Shown here: positions 21,897-30,169 of the stretch, piece by piece
Layout of the letters: every line of letters starts with the position of its first letter
How positions within the stretch are numbered: the first letter of the stretch is position 1
From: a virus
IMG/VR virus record: IMGVR_UViG_3300009370_000074
Location: 1 to 37,862 of that record
Reading direction: 5' to 3' (one strand)
Length of the DNA: 37,862 nucleotides
The notes under the pieces: generated by a model
The model's database searches: none
Seen by the model: only the letters and a program-made list of their open reading frames with translations
Told to the model about the DNA's origin: nothing
Position numbers and translations under genes: made by a program

Positions 21897-22453
21897 CGAA
21901 CCAGTCCCCTCAGTTTAGTTTTAATGATGCCGCCTCGGATCAAATGAAACCCGGCAGTTGTTCCGCCGCTGACCGTGTACGTCACAGTGGCGTCGAGATC
22001 TGAAACTTCGAAATCCGTGTCACGGGTCGAATCGTTTTTGATTGGCGTGAGCCGCAGCCTGTGCCCCGTCCAGCCCGTGTCCGTATTGTTTCCACTGATC
22101 GTCATGCTGCCGGTGTACGTGGTGAACGCGGTGGGCGAACTGCCCAGCGAAACCGTGACGACCGCTATTTCGACGTTGCCGCTGGTCAGGATCTGGAACC
22201 GCATGTCAGGGTCAGGATCAGGCTTATCACTTTGAATCCGCATACGCAGGGAATACGTCACACTGTCCGCGCCGGCCGCAGGGAAATCAGCCGGCAGAGT
22301 AACGCCACCAAACGTCGCGGCGTTGCCGTTGTCATCCACGGTCGACTCGTCGCCGTCGCTTCCTGACGTTAGGTCTTCCCAGACAGAATCGGATGTCTCC
22401 GTCCATCCGGTGACCGTGATGTCGCTGGTCGGGTCTGTATCGAATGTTGCCAC
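21893..22453 (-). CDS. tail or virion protein, 186 aa, beta-rich
   Basis: Rich in Thr, Ser and Asp, and built of short strands with no catalytic motif (GWTETSDSVW start, then DSVTYSLRMRI). Composition and position, coupled by four bases to the fibre gene, suggest a structural tail-tip or fibre-accessory protein. No family recognised. It starts one base from the stop of the next gene upstream. Confidence 0.6.
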   Translation of the reverse strand: MATFDTDPTSDITVTGWTETSDSVWEDLTSGSDGDESTVDDNGNAATFGGVTLPADFPAAGADSVTYSLRMRIQSDKPDPDPDMRFQILTSGNVEIAVVTVSLGSSPTAFTTYTGSMTISGNNTDTGWTGHRLRLTPIKNDSTRDTDFEVSDLDATVTYTVSGGTTAGFHLIRGGIIKTKLRGLVR

Positions 22454-22962
22454 TACTGCGCCCCTCGTAGCGTCTCGCGATTCGCAGCACGTCGCGCCGC
22501 GGCTGCGGTCTGTAACGCGACCTCTATTGTCCGCCAGGATTCGCGCTGCTGTTGGATTCTCGCAGCCCGTTGCGATTGTCGTAATTCGAACGACGGCGAC
22601 GTTAGACCGTGCTCTTCCAGCACCGACAGAATCGAGCGGTCAACGTACTGCGTATGCGTCGCGCGGTATAGGTTGTCCTGATAATACTGCCAGAGATGTG
22701 CGATCCACTCCGGCGAGCCCGTCACTTCGCAGCAGTAGTGCGTCAGCGTCCCGGCTGCGTCGTAGCATTCATGTGCCAGACAACAGTCGGCCATCACTGC
22801 CTCACCGATCGTGCCGTGAAACTCCGCCGCATGCGCTCGCGTCGTCTCCACCGTTGCGGCCGGCGACAGCACAGACATCACCGCCGTCTCTGGCAGCTCG
22901 GCCATGACCACGCCGTTGACGGTCGTTTCTGCGAGGATCGCCTGTCGTTCTGCGTCGTTCAT
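22453..22962 (-). CDS. tail module protein, 169 aa, helical with cysteines
   Basis: The ATG at 22962 overlaps the stop of the 350-aa gene (ATGA). A longer frame to 23016 is unsupported. Cys pairs (CC and CYD, then CC again at about 73-95) lie in the first half; the C-terminal half (LRQSQRAARIQQQRES) is helical and likely forms a coiled coil. It may be a chaperone or connector for the fibre. Function unknown. Confidence 0.6.
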   Translation of the reverse strand: MNDAERQAILAETTVNGVVMAELPETAVMSVLSPAATVETTRAHAAEFHGTIGEAVMADCCLAHECYDAAGTLTHYCCEVTGSPEWIAHLWQYYQDNLYRATHTQYVDRSILSVLEEHGLTSPSFELRQSQRAARIQQQRESWRTIEVALQTAAAARRAANRETLRGAQ

Positions 22963-24011
22963 GCTGCCGTCACCGTCACTGCCTGCGGAATCTCCGTCAT
23001 GCCAATCGCCGACCAAATCCCAATCTGTGGCATCCCGCCGTCAACATATTCCTGAACCAACGGCAGCTCGACGGGGCCGTTTTTAATGTCGTTGCACGAC
23101 ACTGTTGACTCATACTTCTGCGAAATTTCTGGATACACAAACGGCCAGATGGTGCTTTCACACGGTGTCATCGCTTCTTTCCACGCGTAGTGCGTGGCGC
23201 CGCCGTAGTTGACTTCAGCGTCCGGCGCCGGATGCGCCGGAAAGAGTGCATCGACCATTTCAACACCCACAGATTTCGGAACGCCGAACGGCGTATTTGA
23301 TGGGAGACGACTCCCTGACGAACCTCTTCTGCCGTCGGTGAATGCCATGTCAGGTGCGTCGACGTAATAAAACGCACGAAGCATCAGGCACATTTTTAGC
23401 GTCAGCAGAACATCCCCTTCGGATGGACTTGCCAACAAGAGACAGCTCACGCCGCGACAATGTTGTCCGGTCTGATACGTGAACGAGCCGCAGCCGGTTG
23501 CTTCACCAGCCGGCGGAGCAAACGGATCAAATGGCTTGTACGGAGGATTCGGCCACCACGCGACAGGATGAAAAAAGTCAGTCGCCGGCGTGCTGTCCAG
23601 CTCATATGGTTTCAGTGCGGGGCACGCCTTATCCGCGGCCGTGATCGGATGAGAATAGAATGTCCCGACGAATTGATAATATGTGCCGACGGTCGTTCCC
23701 CATGTGCAGGTCGCTCCAGGCTTGAATTGCGCAGGAAACAACGTCCCAGCAGGCCCGAGCGCCGGATAGTCGTTGATCGTCACGCCTGGGAGACTCGTGG
23801 CCGCCCCCAGCGTTGACAGGTCGGGGAATGTGATTTCCTGCCACCATTCGTGCGCCACCCCAAGGCCATCATTCCAGGTTGCCGTGTATTCCGTGGGCGA
23901 CGGCACTTGTATCGCCGGCGAAAAATCGAGCGTCCATGAGGTCGGTTCTGCTCCACTGCACCCCATGCAATTGTCGTCCGCACAATGGCAGCACCTTCCG
24001 ATCAAACTCAT
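22959..24011 (-). CDS. Cys-rich virion-associated protein, 350 aa
   Basis: The start is the ATG at 24011, which overlaps the previous stop. The N-terminus has a dense Cys cluster (CCHC, then CMGC) followed by a long beta-rich body with many Trp, Pro and Gly, and more Cys near residues 175-200. The mix of disulfide- or metal-capable Cys and aromatic residues suggests a secreted or virion-surface protein. No family recognised. Confidence 0.6.
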   Translation of the reverse strand: MSLIGRCCHCADDNCMGCSGAEPTSWTLDFSPAIQVPSPTEYTATWNDGLGVAHEWWQEITFPDLSTLGAATSLPGVTINDYPALGPAGTLFPAQFKPGATCTWGTTVGTYYQFVGTFYSHPITAADKACPALKPYELDSTPATDFFHPVAWWPNPPYKPFDPFAPPAGEATGCGSFTYQTGQHCRGVSCLLLASPSEGDVLLTLKMCLMLRAFYYVDAPDMAFTDGRRGSSGSRLPSNTPFGVPKSVGVEMVDALFPAHPAPDAEVNYGGATHYAWKEAMTPCESTIWPFVYPEISQKYESTVSCNDIKNGPVELPLVQEYVDGGMPQIGIWSAIGMTEIPQAVTVTAA

Positions 24012-24382
24012 ACCGGCGGCTCCGCAAGTGGCTCGCAGTCTGCGGCTTCCAGCATCCATTCTCCATCAGCTTTTTTGATACGGATAAGAGTACCCGGTTC
24101 CAGAGAAATCCCCTCATACCGATGCGTAATCGATTTAACGACTCCTGTCCGCTCCAGATCGCCGTCACTGTTCTTCCGCAGAATCTCAACTGAGACACTC
24201 GATGGTGTCGTGACTCCATTTGAGGCTGTGTTTAGCACAGAGTTCGTAATCGCCCAGTGAGATCGAACAGGACGGCCGTTCCATTTACCGGTCGGCGCGT
24301 CTCCGCCTTTCGAGCGGCGAAGGTAATCTTCCACCGTTCGCACGATCAGCGTCATCAATTCGTCTGTCGGGATTGATGGCAT
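24008..24382 (-). CDS. tail protein, 124 aa
   Basis: An N-terminal helix (MTLIVRTVEDYLRR) is followed by an HK97-like tail completion pattern: a beta-rich middle with SVSVEILRKNSDGDLE and a C-terminal strand RIKKADGEWMLE. Size and position fit head-tail or tail completion proteins, but it lies distal to the tape measure, so it may be a tail-tip part. Coupled by TGATG to the 286-aa gene. Confidence 0.55.
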   Translation of the reverse strand: MPSIPTDELMTLIVRTVEDYLRRSKGGDAPTGKWNGRPVRSHWAITNSVLNTASNGVTTPSSVSVEILRKNSDGDLERTGVVKSITHRYEGISLEPGTLIRIKKADGEWMLEAADCEPLAEPPV

Positions 24383-25242
24383 CAGCTAATCCCCGGCAGC
24401 TGGCTCAGGTCAGCTTCTTCGTAAATCTGAAACTTTTTGAAGACCGCTGTGTCGGGAGTCGGATTGGCAAGCCTTTTCCCTTCACCATCCAGCGGAACAG
24501 GGGATGTGATCTCGGCTAAGTCGTCATCCTTAATGTGGATTCTCTTAGTGTCATCCACCGGGTCAATCTCTCGCAGACCGGCATCCAGAATCTGTGGCCT
24601 CCATCCTTCTTTCTTGATGTGAATCTCAAAACTGACTGTGTAATAGTGGAAGTTTCCTCGCGTTTTACGCTCCGAAACCTCCACTCGAGTCATCTTTGCC
24701 AGCTGGGCGTCAATAGATAGTCCACCAATCGAGATCGAGTTTGCGTTAACCGTGTTTTGCAACGACAAGATCGTGCTTGGAATACTAGCATAGTTCTGCT
24801 TAATTTTGGCGATCAGCTGGACTGCAGACTTTTGTGGAGCCGGGTCTACAAAGTAGTCGCCAGCAGAATTCATCACTCCTTTTTCGTCCACATCGCGAAA
24901 CACTGGCTCCTGGTAAATCTCGGAAGACCACGACAGCTGGAATGGGTCCTCTATCGGCGTATGCTGATTTGAAGGAGCGTCCGAAGTCACCTTGTATTCG
25001 GCAGTCACTGCCCACTGCTTCCATCCGGCAACGCACTGAACATCCAGAGAGGTGCAGTAGGCATCCGCATCACGCGGGTAGGTGTCACCAATTAGCGGCA
25101 GGCTGGCATGTGACCCGACATCGAAGACATCTTCCAGCTTGTCGGTCGTCTCCATCTTAAAGACGCGTGTGTACTTTCGTTGACCGAGTTCGTTTCGGCC
25201 TTTCCGCGCTGAATGATCTTCTCCACGATAGATGACTGTCAC
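24382..25242 (-). CDS. tail module protein, 286 aa
   Basis: I placed the start at a GTG at 25242, two bases after the PAS gene's stop. The frame is open to 25326 but would overlap that gene. The protein is beta-rich with a repeated strand pattern (VTAEYKV, VSFEIHIKKEG) and a charged end. It resembles distal tail or baseplate-type proteins only by position. No catalytic motif. Confidence 0.6.
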   Translation of the reverse strand: MTVIYRGEDHSARKGRNELGQRKYTRVFKMETTDKLEDVFDVGSHASLPLIGDTYPRDADAYCTSLDVQCVAGWKQWAVTAEYKVTSDAPSNQHTPIEDPFQLSWSSEIYQEPVFRDVDEKGVMNSAGDYFVDPAPQKSAVQLIAKIKQNYASIPSTILSLQNTVNANSISIGGLSIDAQLAKMTRVEVSERKTRGNFHYYTVSFEIHIKKEGWRPQILDAGLREIDPVDDTKRIHIKDDDLAEITSPVPLDGEGKRLANPTPDTAVFKKFQIYEEADLSQLPGIS

Positions 25243-25243
25243 T

Positions 25244-25837
25244 TTACTCGCCCCCTGTGCTTCGGAGCATCTCCCGCGGCGTGAAAATCGCCACGCTGGT
25301 TTGGCCTGGCACAGGCCAAACCTCAATAACTATTGGAATCTCACTCCCGTCAGAGTGGAGGGCGACACCTTCAAACCGGTGATAGCTTGACGAGTCGACG
25401 TCTTTCATCTTCTTCTCGAATGAAAGATGATACTTCGCTCGCATGCCGTTAGGAATCAGGAAGCCAGACCCAAGTCCCAGAGCATCTGACTCCGGGACAC
25501 CAAACAGCTTTTCTGCGCCAGCAGACCACATTTGAATAATCCCATCTGGGTCCAGCGCTGCGACTGCGGCACCTGACTCTTGGAGAGCATCTGCCATGAT
25601 CTGAGACTCACCCGTGGTATGCGTCAACTCCTCTAACAGGTCGGCAAATTGACCTTCAATTTCTGTCACCTTCGCCAAGACGTCTGCCGGAGTCGTTTGT
25701 AACTGGGAAGTCGCATAACCCCCAATCAAAGCCAGTGCAAGCATTAGAACAACCACAGCCAGTGCCATGATGTTTGCCAGTCGAGCAAATGCCCCAACCT
25801 CAAAAGATTTATGCTTATCCTGTTCGGTTATAGCCAC
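25244..25837 (-). CDS. membrane-anchored PAS-domain protein
   Basis: 197 residues. The N-terminus (1-20) is hydrophilic, residues 21-43 form a transmembrane helix (ALAVVVLMLALALIGGYA), 50-80 look coiled-coil, and about 85-190 form a PAS fold with the typical GIIQMWSAGAEKLFGV core (99-114) and a C-terminal strand set. PAS domains sense redox, ligands or light, usually as part of histidine kinases, cyclases or chemoreceptors. No kinase or effector domain is present. It sits between a holin-like gene and a tail gene, so it may sense host state. This is unusual for a phage. Confidence 0.75.
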   Translation of the reverse strand: MAITEQDKHKSFEVGAFARLANIMALAVVVLMLALALIGGYATSQLQTTPADVLAKVTEIEGQFADLLEELTHTTGESQIMADALQESGAAVAALDPDGIIQMWSAGAEKLFGVPESDALGLGSGFLIPNGMRAKYHLSFEKKMKDVDSSSYHRFEGVALHSDGSEIPIVIEVWPVPGQTSVAIFTPREMLRSTGGE

Positions 25838-26093
25838 GGACTTCCACTTTTAGCTCAGCCAATTCCTGGCGAGACTGTTTAACTTCACTCGTGAACTCGT
25901 CGATCACTTCCTTCAACGCTTCGTCCCTCCCACCGATAAACGCTCGCCACTCATCTCGCTCCTTTTTGTGCCTCGCTTCAATGTTCGGTATATGCTTCAC
26001 GACAAGATACCAAACTAGAGCACCAAAGCCACCAGCAGTCACCAGCCGGATTACGACATCTACCCATTCGGCTGCATTTGCGTCTGGATTCAT
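25815..26093 (-). CDS. holin-like small membrane protein with coiled-coil tail, 92 aa
   Basis: Residues 12-33 form one transmembrane helix (VDVVIRLVTAGGFGALVWYL), followed by a charged, helical tail (HKKERDEWRAF and later) of about 55 residues. This fits XhlA-like holins. It overlaps the PAS gene by 23 bases, so the two are made together. Whether it works in lysis or partners the PAS protein cannot be seen from sequence. Confidence 0.6.
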   Translation of the reverse strand: MNPDANAAEWVDVVIRLVTAGGFGALVWYLVVKHIPNIEARHKKERDEWRAFIGGRDEALKEVIDEFTSEVKQSRQELAELKVEVRGYNRTG

Positions 26094-26126
26094 TATTGTT
26101 CATTCTTGCTGTCTTTTTCAGCCCGT

Positions 26127-26492
26127 TTATACTGTTTTAACCCCCAGTACAGCGAACCTCACTGGCTCCAAGTAGCTCACATCGCCACCGGTAAACGTCA
26201 CTTTGTATTCAATCTGGTACGTGCCGGGATCTGTCAGCACTGTGGCTGCAACGTCGTGTCGGAAGTTATATCCAGTATCGTCTTTGCTCCAGCGGCCATC
26301 TGTTTGCAACGTGTCAAAGATCACATTTGACACAGTCAGCGTCCCGGTTGCAGTCGCGTCTGTTTCATCGGCATCGTAGATCGCCCAGGTGATTGAGCTA
26401 ATGTCAGCCTGGACAGCGTTTGACCCATCTGCCTCTATCCGCATCATAACGCTAAAAGTTGAGTCTTCCTGAATTGTTCCTTCAAAACTCAT
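26127..26492 (-). CDS. virion or tail accessory protein, 121 aa
   Basis: Beta-sandwich pattern with strand-turn repeats (FEGTIQEDSTFSVMMRIEAD, then TWAIYDADETDATATG) resembling BppU-like N-terminal domains of phage baseplate or fibre proteins. Length and position after the tape measure support a tail role. It begins one base after the decapeptide-repeat gene ends. Confidence 0.6.
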   Translation of the reverse strand: MSFEGTIQEDSTFSVMMRIEADGSNAVQADISSITWAIYDADETDATATGTLTVSNVIFDTLQTDGRWSKDDTGYNFRHDVAATVLTDPGTYQIEYKVTFTGGDVSYLEPVRFAVLGVKTV

Positions 26493-26493
26493 T

Positions 26494-26694
26494 TCAACAC
26501 CCTACCTGACTAGCGACCGCATCTGACTGGTATACAGCACTTGTCACCGCATCTGACTGGTATACAGCACTTGTCACCGCATCTGACTGGTACACGGCAC
26601 TTGCCACCGCAACAGGCTGATAAATATCTGCATCCACATAGGACTGCTGATAGACCTGTTTTGCCGGCACGCATACCAATGTCCTGGTTGTCAT
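26494..26694 (-). CDS. decapeptide-repeat protein, 66 aa
   Basis: After about 13 residues, five decapeptide units follow (about residues 14-63), each with a Val/Ile-Tyr-Gln-Ser/Pro start, then Ala-Val. The last three (VYQSDAVTSA, VYQSDAVTSA and VYQSDAVASQ) are nearly identical. The Tyr-Gln spacing suggests a short extended or beta-solenoid stretch. The ATG overlaps the tape-measure stop (ATGA). The position between tape measure and tail protein suggests a structural role. No family recognised. Confidence 0.55.
   Translation of the reverse strand: MTTRTLVCVPAKQVYQQSYVDADIYQPVAVASAVYQSDAVTSAVYQSDAVTSAVYQSDAVASQVGC
26519..26608. repeat. three 30-bp tandem repeats within the decapeptide gene
   Basis: Units at 26519-26548, 26549-26578 and 26579-26608. 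The first two are identical and the third has three changes. They keep the reading frame and have no spacers, so they are coding repeats and not a CRISPR array. Confidence 0.85.
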
Positions 26695-28511
26695 GGCGCA
26701 TCTACGACATTGATTTCAACGGAAGGTTTGTTAGCGATTTTCTTCATCCATTCTGCCTGAGCCTTCTCCTCATTCAGCTGCTTCTTCTGAATTGCCAGTT
26801 GCATTTCATCAGTTCGAGCGCCGCCGGCATTCAAGATCGTCAACAGTGCTTCTGAAGACCCTCGCATCTGAGCGCCGGCGATCCCTGTGCTGTGATCCCC
26901 GGTTGCTTCTCGACGCTTGTAACGATTAGGCCACCACATGCCTCTCTTTTCGTCCCAGTACATGCCGGCATGCGGATCTTCGACCTTCGGACCTCCACCT
27001 TCCTGCAGCGGTCCTTCCGGAACCTTGTTCATTGAATCGATCATCTCTCGAAGTTCAGCAATGTAAGCAGCCGCCAGCGCCTTGGCATTCTTCCGCATCT
27101 GCGCCTCCAGCCGCTCGTTCGAGGCATTCAGTCGGTCGTAATCTTTCTGCAAGGCTGCGCCAGCAACAGGACCAAGTGCTGATTTGACAAGCAGTAATTT
27201 CACCTGCTCCATTCGACCTGAGAGTATCTGGATGCTGGTATCGATGTCACCGAAAATCGTCTTGATATACGCCATGAAGGTGACCAGCACTTCACCCATC
27301 TTCTCCGTCACCGACTTCCAGTTGTCTTTCATCCAGTCGGTAAAGCTGTTCATCGCGTTCTTCATCTTATCCATCGCGAGGATGACACCGGGTGACATCA
27401 CATCCCCGATGGTCAGCGCGACTCCCTCAATGGCTGACTTCAGTCGTCGCCATGCTCCACCAATGCCGGCATCCATCTTCTTCGCTGTTATTGCTGCCTC
27501 ATCCCCCACAGCACGGAGTTCCGCCAGCAGTTGCTTGGTGCCAACTGATTCGTCAGCCAGTCCGGAGGCTGCCGTCACCCCTCGCAGTCCGAAGGCTTCG
27601 TAGAACTTCGTCATCTTCTCAGGGGAGGCAAGCTCATCAGTCGCTTTGGAAATCTCATCCATGATGTCCAGCAGCGATTTCATCTCGCCACCAGCCTTCT
27701 TGAAGGCAATCCCAAAGTCCTTCTCAATCGCTTCCGCTTCGACAGCAGAAAGTGTCGCGATCCGCCGGACAGCAGTTCCCGCGATGGAACCCTCCAGACC
27801 CATTTGAGCCAGGGTTCCCATAATCGCTGCGGTTTCCTCCATGTCCATGCCGAAGTTGTGGGCTTCCTTTGCCGCAAACTTCCAGCCTTCTGCCAGGTTC
27901 TCGATGTTCGTTCGGGTCCGGTTGACGGTCCCGGTGAAGACACTCGCGATCCTGCCGGCATCAGTTGTCTCCATCTTGAAGATACCCATCGTGTTGCCGA
28001 GCAATTTTGCTGCCAGTTCAACCTCTGCACCTGTCGCGCGAGACAGGTTCATCACGTCTTCGGTGATCGTCGTAATCTCACCGACCTTGAAGCCGCTCTG
28101 GCCGAGGATCATCATCAGCCTAGCAACTTCCGTTGCCGTGAAGGAGGTTGTGCGCCCCAGTTCGCGCGCACGCTCATCCAGAACTTTCAACCCTCTCGCG
28201 GTCGTCCTCGCTCTCGCGCCAGCCGCTCTCAAGGTATCGTTGTACTCAATCGTCTTGGCAATCGACATCCCAGCTCCGACAACCAGTGCCTGACCGAGAA
28301 TCGTGGCAGTGCTTTGCAGGGTGCCTGCCATCTTCTTGGCGGCAGTCCCCACAGCACCGAAAACCATCGTCGCTCGAGATCCGAAGCGAGTGAGGATCCC
28401 GGAACTGGATGTCCCGAACGACCGTACCATCCCCTTACCCCTGACGAGTTGCTTCGACAGATGCTGGGTATTACCCATCAGGTTGATGACAAGGTTTCCG
28501 GCGACACTCAT
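26691..28511 (-). CDS. tail tape measure protein (TP901 family)
   Basis: 606 residues. The first 130 residues contain hydrophobic helices with VVGAGMSIAKTI, then the conserved TP901 signature region (SFTATEVARLMMILGQSGF near 119-137 and a GMDMEETAAIMGTLAQMGLEG-like part around 220-240). It sets tail length; by the usual 0.15 nm per residue it would give roughly 90 nm. The start overlaps the chaperone stop (ATGA). It follows the G/GT pair, as expected for a siphovirus. Confidence 0.85.
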   Translation of the reverse strand: MSVAGNLVINLMGNTQHLSKQLVRGKGMVRSFGTSSSGILTRFGSRATMVFGAVGTAAKKMAGTLQSTATILGQALVVGAGMSIAKTIEYNDTLRAAGARARTTARGLKVLDERARELGRTTSFTATEVARLMMILGQSGFKVGEITTITEDVMNLSRATGAEVELAAKLLGNTMGIFKMETTDAGRIASVFTGTVNRTRTNIENLAEGWKFAAKEAHNFGMDMEETAAIMGTLAQMGLEGSIAGTAVRRIATLSAVEAEAIEKDFGIAFKKAGGEMKSLLDIMDEISKATDELASPEKMTKFYEAFGLRGVTAASGLADESVGTKQLLAELRAVGDEAAITAKKMDAGIGGAWRRLKSAIEGVALTIGDVMSPGVILAMDKMKNAMNSFTDWMKDNWKSVTEKMGEVLVTFMAYIKTIFGDIDTSIQILSGRMEQVKLLLVKSALGPVAGAALQKDYDRLNASNERLEAQMRKNAKALAAAYIAELREMIDSMNKVPEGPLQEGGGPKVEDPHAGMYWDEKRGMWWPNRYKRREATGDHSTGIAGAQMRGSSEALLTILNAGGARTDEMQLAIQKKQLNEEKAQAEWMKKIANKPSVEINVVDAP

Positions 28512-28807
28512 TCGTTCGTCTTCACTGGGGTCGAGATCGGAGACATCGAGGCGATTGCCCCCTCACTGGTTTCTTTCAATTCCGGAAGCCACGGCATGCA
28601 GATCCTTCGAAGATCGGCTTCTCCAGGATCAAACTCAAGGTACTTACCGACCATGTACGCGAGGAGACCCAGCATCCGCGGAGTGTGATCGAGAGGCATG
28701 ACCCGGTCATATGCCTCAAGCTCGCAAAACTCGTCATGGGTCATCCCCTCGAGCAGGTCGCTGGGGAACAGGGAGCCAACCTGTCGCGCAAGTTCGTTTG
28801 CTAGCTG
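28508..28807 (-). CDS. tail assembly chaperone, frameshifted C-terminal part (gpT-like)
   Basis: 99 codons reading from the slippery site at 28813-28807 in the -1 frame. The first 21 codons (QLANELARQVGSLF and on) have no start codon of their own, yet read as a plausible protein that continues into the ATG-started frame at 28744. This fits a G/GT fusion made by a -1 shift from the upstream gene, as in lambda, giving a product of about 224 residues. The ATG at 28744 could also be used alone. Confidence 0.65.
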   Translation of the reverse strand, partial: QLANELARQVGSLFPSDLLEGMTHDEFCELEAYDRVMPLDHTPRMLGLLAYMVGKYLEFDPGEADLRRICMPWLPELKETSEGAIASMSPISTPVKTNE

Positions 28808-29181
28808 CCCCCTTCTGTCTCTTCGGAGTTTCCCGCCATCAGTTCAACGTCTTCATTGCTCATGCCGCACAGCCTCTGTGCGACCTCCACAATTCGCTCG
28901 ACGATCTGAATCGACTGCCTCCCGAGGGCATCGATGTCCTGAGTGGTGAGCATTCGCGTACCATTCTCGTCACAAACGCAGGCGACGAGCAAACGCTCCC
29001 GCACTTCAGCGGCTTTACGCTTATTCGTCTTGCCGCTCGCGGTTTGGAAATCCTTCTCGAACTTCGAGCGGTCGGCAGCCGACATCCCTTTCACCCAAAC
29101 CGATCCTCCCAGTTCGGGAATCTGCACTTCTTCCCGAGGGATTTCGACTGGCTTCAGAAATTGATCTCGTGTCAGTGTCAC
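28801..29181 (-). CDS. tail assembly chaperone (gpG-like), 126 aa
   Basis: The N-terminus (MTLTRDQFLKPVEIPREEV) and the strand pattern with GGSVWVKGM match small tail assembly chaperones of siphoviruses. Its 3' end holds A GGG GGC, and the stop (28801-28803) follows six bases later. It would bind the tape measure during tail assembly. It lies just upstream of the overlapping -1 frame, where the G/GT arrangement is expected. Confidence 0.75.
   Translation of the reverse strand: MTLTRDQFLKPVEIPREEVQIPELGGSVWVKGMSAADRSKFEKDFQTASGKTNKRKAAEVRERLLVACVCDENGTRMLTTQDIDALGRQSIQIVERIVEVAQRLCGMSNEDVELMAGNSEETEGGS
28807..28813 (-). other. slippery heptamer for -1 ribosomal frameshift
   Basis: Reads A GGG GGC in the frame of the gpG-like gene. 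A shift of one base back leads into a long, stop-free frame. Flanking mRNA structure was not assessed. Confidence 0.55.
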
Positions 29182-29231
29182 TGGACAGGCTTTCAGGTGA
29201 ATTCGCTGGCAGGCTATTCACAAGAATGATG

Positions 29232-29537
29232 TCACTCATCATTGTCTTCGTCATCTTCTATCTCTGCTTCGAGTTCATCCTGAAACTCTCGCTGCTCTTC
29301 CATAATCCGGTCGTGAACCTTCTTCAGCGCTCCACGCTGCGTCTGGTTCATGGCAGTAACGCGGTCTTCGCATTCCTTGTCAGCCGGTTCTGCATGCCCT
29401 CCATGAGCGAGTTTGTATGCATCTTTGTGCTCAATAATCGTGCCGGCTTTAATCAGACGGCGACCATCTTCTTCAAAGCAGATGTCATCTGGTGCAGAAG
29501 GACCGGCCTCCATGGTTTCCAATAACTTACACTTCAT
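29232..29537 (-). CDS. hypothetical tail-region protein, 101 aa
   Basis: ATG at 29537 (a TTG two codons earlier is unlikely). It is highly charged, with an acidic tail (EAEIEDDEDNDE). Middle residues (HDRIMEEQREFQDELE) predict helix. Position between tail tube and gpG-like chaperone. No family recognised. Confidence 0.55.
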   Translation of the reverse strand: MKCKLLETMEAGPSAPDDICFEEDGRRLIKAGTIIEHKDAYKLAHGGHAEPADKECEDRVTAMNQTQRGALKKVHDRIMEEQREFQDELEAEIEDDEDNDE

Positions 29538-29550
29538 CGTCAATCATCCA

Positions 29551-29964
29551 TCATGTTGGGTAAGTCGGCAGACCGTCAACCTTCAGGGATGAAGAGAACT
29601 TCAACCCGTCAGACATCGCGGCTGTCACTTCCCATGAAACGCCGGCAGACGTGAACGGCATCTCGGTGGTCGCCGAGTCCGCAAAGATGATTTTCCAGTT
29701 CTGATCGGCAGGCGTGCTGACCAGGTCACTGATGGCTTGATGTCCTGCCAGCGCTGGATCGTAGAATCCGGAGAGTGAAACCTCTCCGCCTTCTGCGTAT
29801 CCCGTTTGCCCGAGTTCTTTGCCGACTCCGGAATCAAGGGTTGTGCAGTCAAATGTTTCTGATTCTCCGCCTGAATAACTCAGCTCAGACAGCTGAGCCA
29901 CGGCTGTGAAGACCATTGACAGTTCCTGCTGCAGGACTGTCCCTTTTGAAGGCACTTTAGCCAT
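29551..29964 (-). CDS. major tail tube protein
   Basis: 137 residues with the beta-rich pattern of siphovirus tail tube proteins (gpV-like): an SxL-rich strand set, FDCTTLDSG near 38-46, and a conserved Gly-rich strand VSLSGFYDP at 62-70. The start follows AAGGG. The gene lies between head-tail joining genes and the gpG-like chaperone, as in lambda-like morphogenesis modules. It would polymerise into the tail tube around the tape measure. Confidence 0.7.
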   Translation of the reverse strand: MAKVPSKGTVLQQELSMVFTAVAQLSELSYSGGESETFDCTTLDSGVGKELGQTGYAEGGEVSLSGFYDPALAGHQAISDLVSTPADQNWKIIFADSATTEMPFTSAGVSWEVTAAMSDGLKFSSSLKVDGLPTYPT

Positions 29965-29968
29965 TTGA

Positions 29969-30169
29969 TTACCCTTTCAAAATTATTGCAACATTATCAG
30001 AGACAGACAGTTTGCCTGCCGTAACCAAATAGCCGTGACGCATGCCGTCAGTGCTAACAAGCTCAGAGGGAGCCAGTAGTCGGACACTGGAAACACGGCA
30101 GATCAGGTTGTCGGTTTCGATCTCTCGAATGTTCCATTTGCCAGACTCTTTGTCCCAGTCGATCTTCAC
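29969..30169 (-). CDS. small tail-region protein, 66 aa
   Basis: Starts at a GTG at 30169 that overlaps the upstream stop (GTGA). The frame open to 30310 lies over another gene. It is a compact beta-type protein with a conserved-looking CRVSSVRLLAP stretch. It could be a tail terminator or adaptor (lambda gpU-position), but this is only by position. Confidence 0.55.
   Translation of the reverse strand: MKIDWDKESGKWNIREIETDNLICRVSSVRLLAPSELVSTDGMRHGYLVTAGKLSVSDNVAIILKG

Noticed and set aside
26519-26608. Direct repeats that could suggest a CRISPR array
   Set aside because: The units are contiguous without spacers and keep the coding frame of a peptide repeat.
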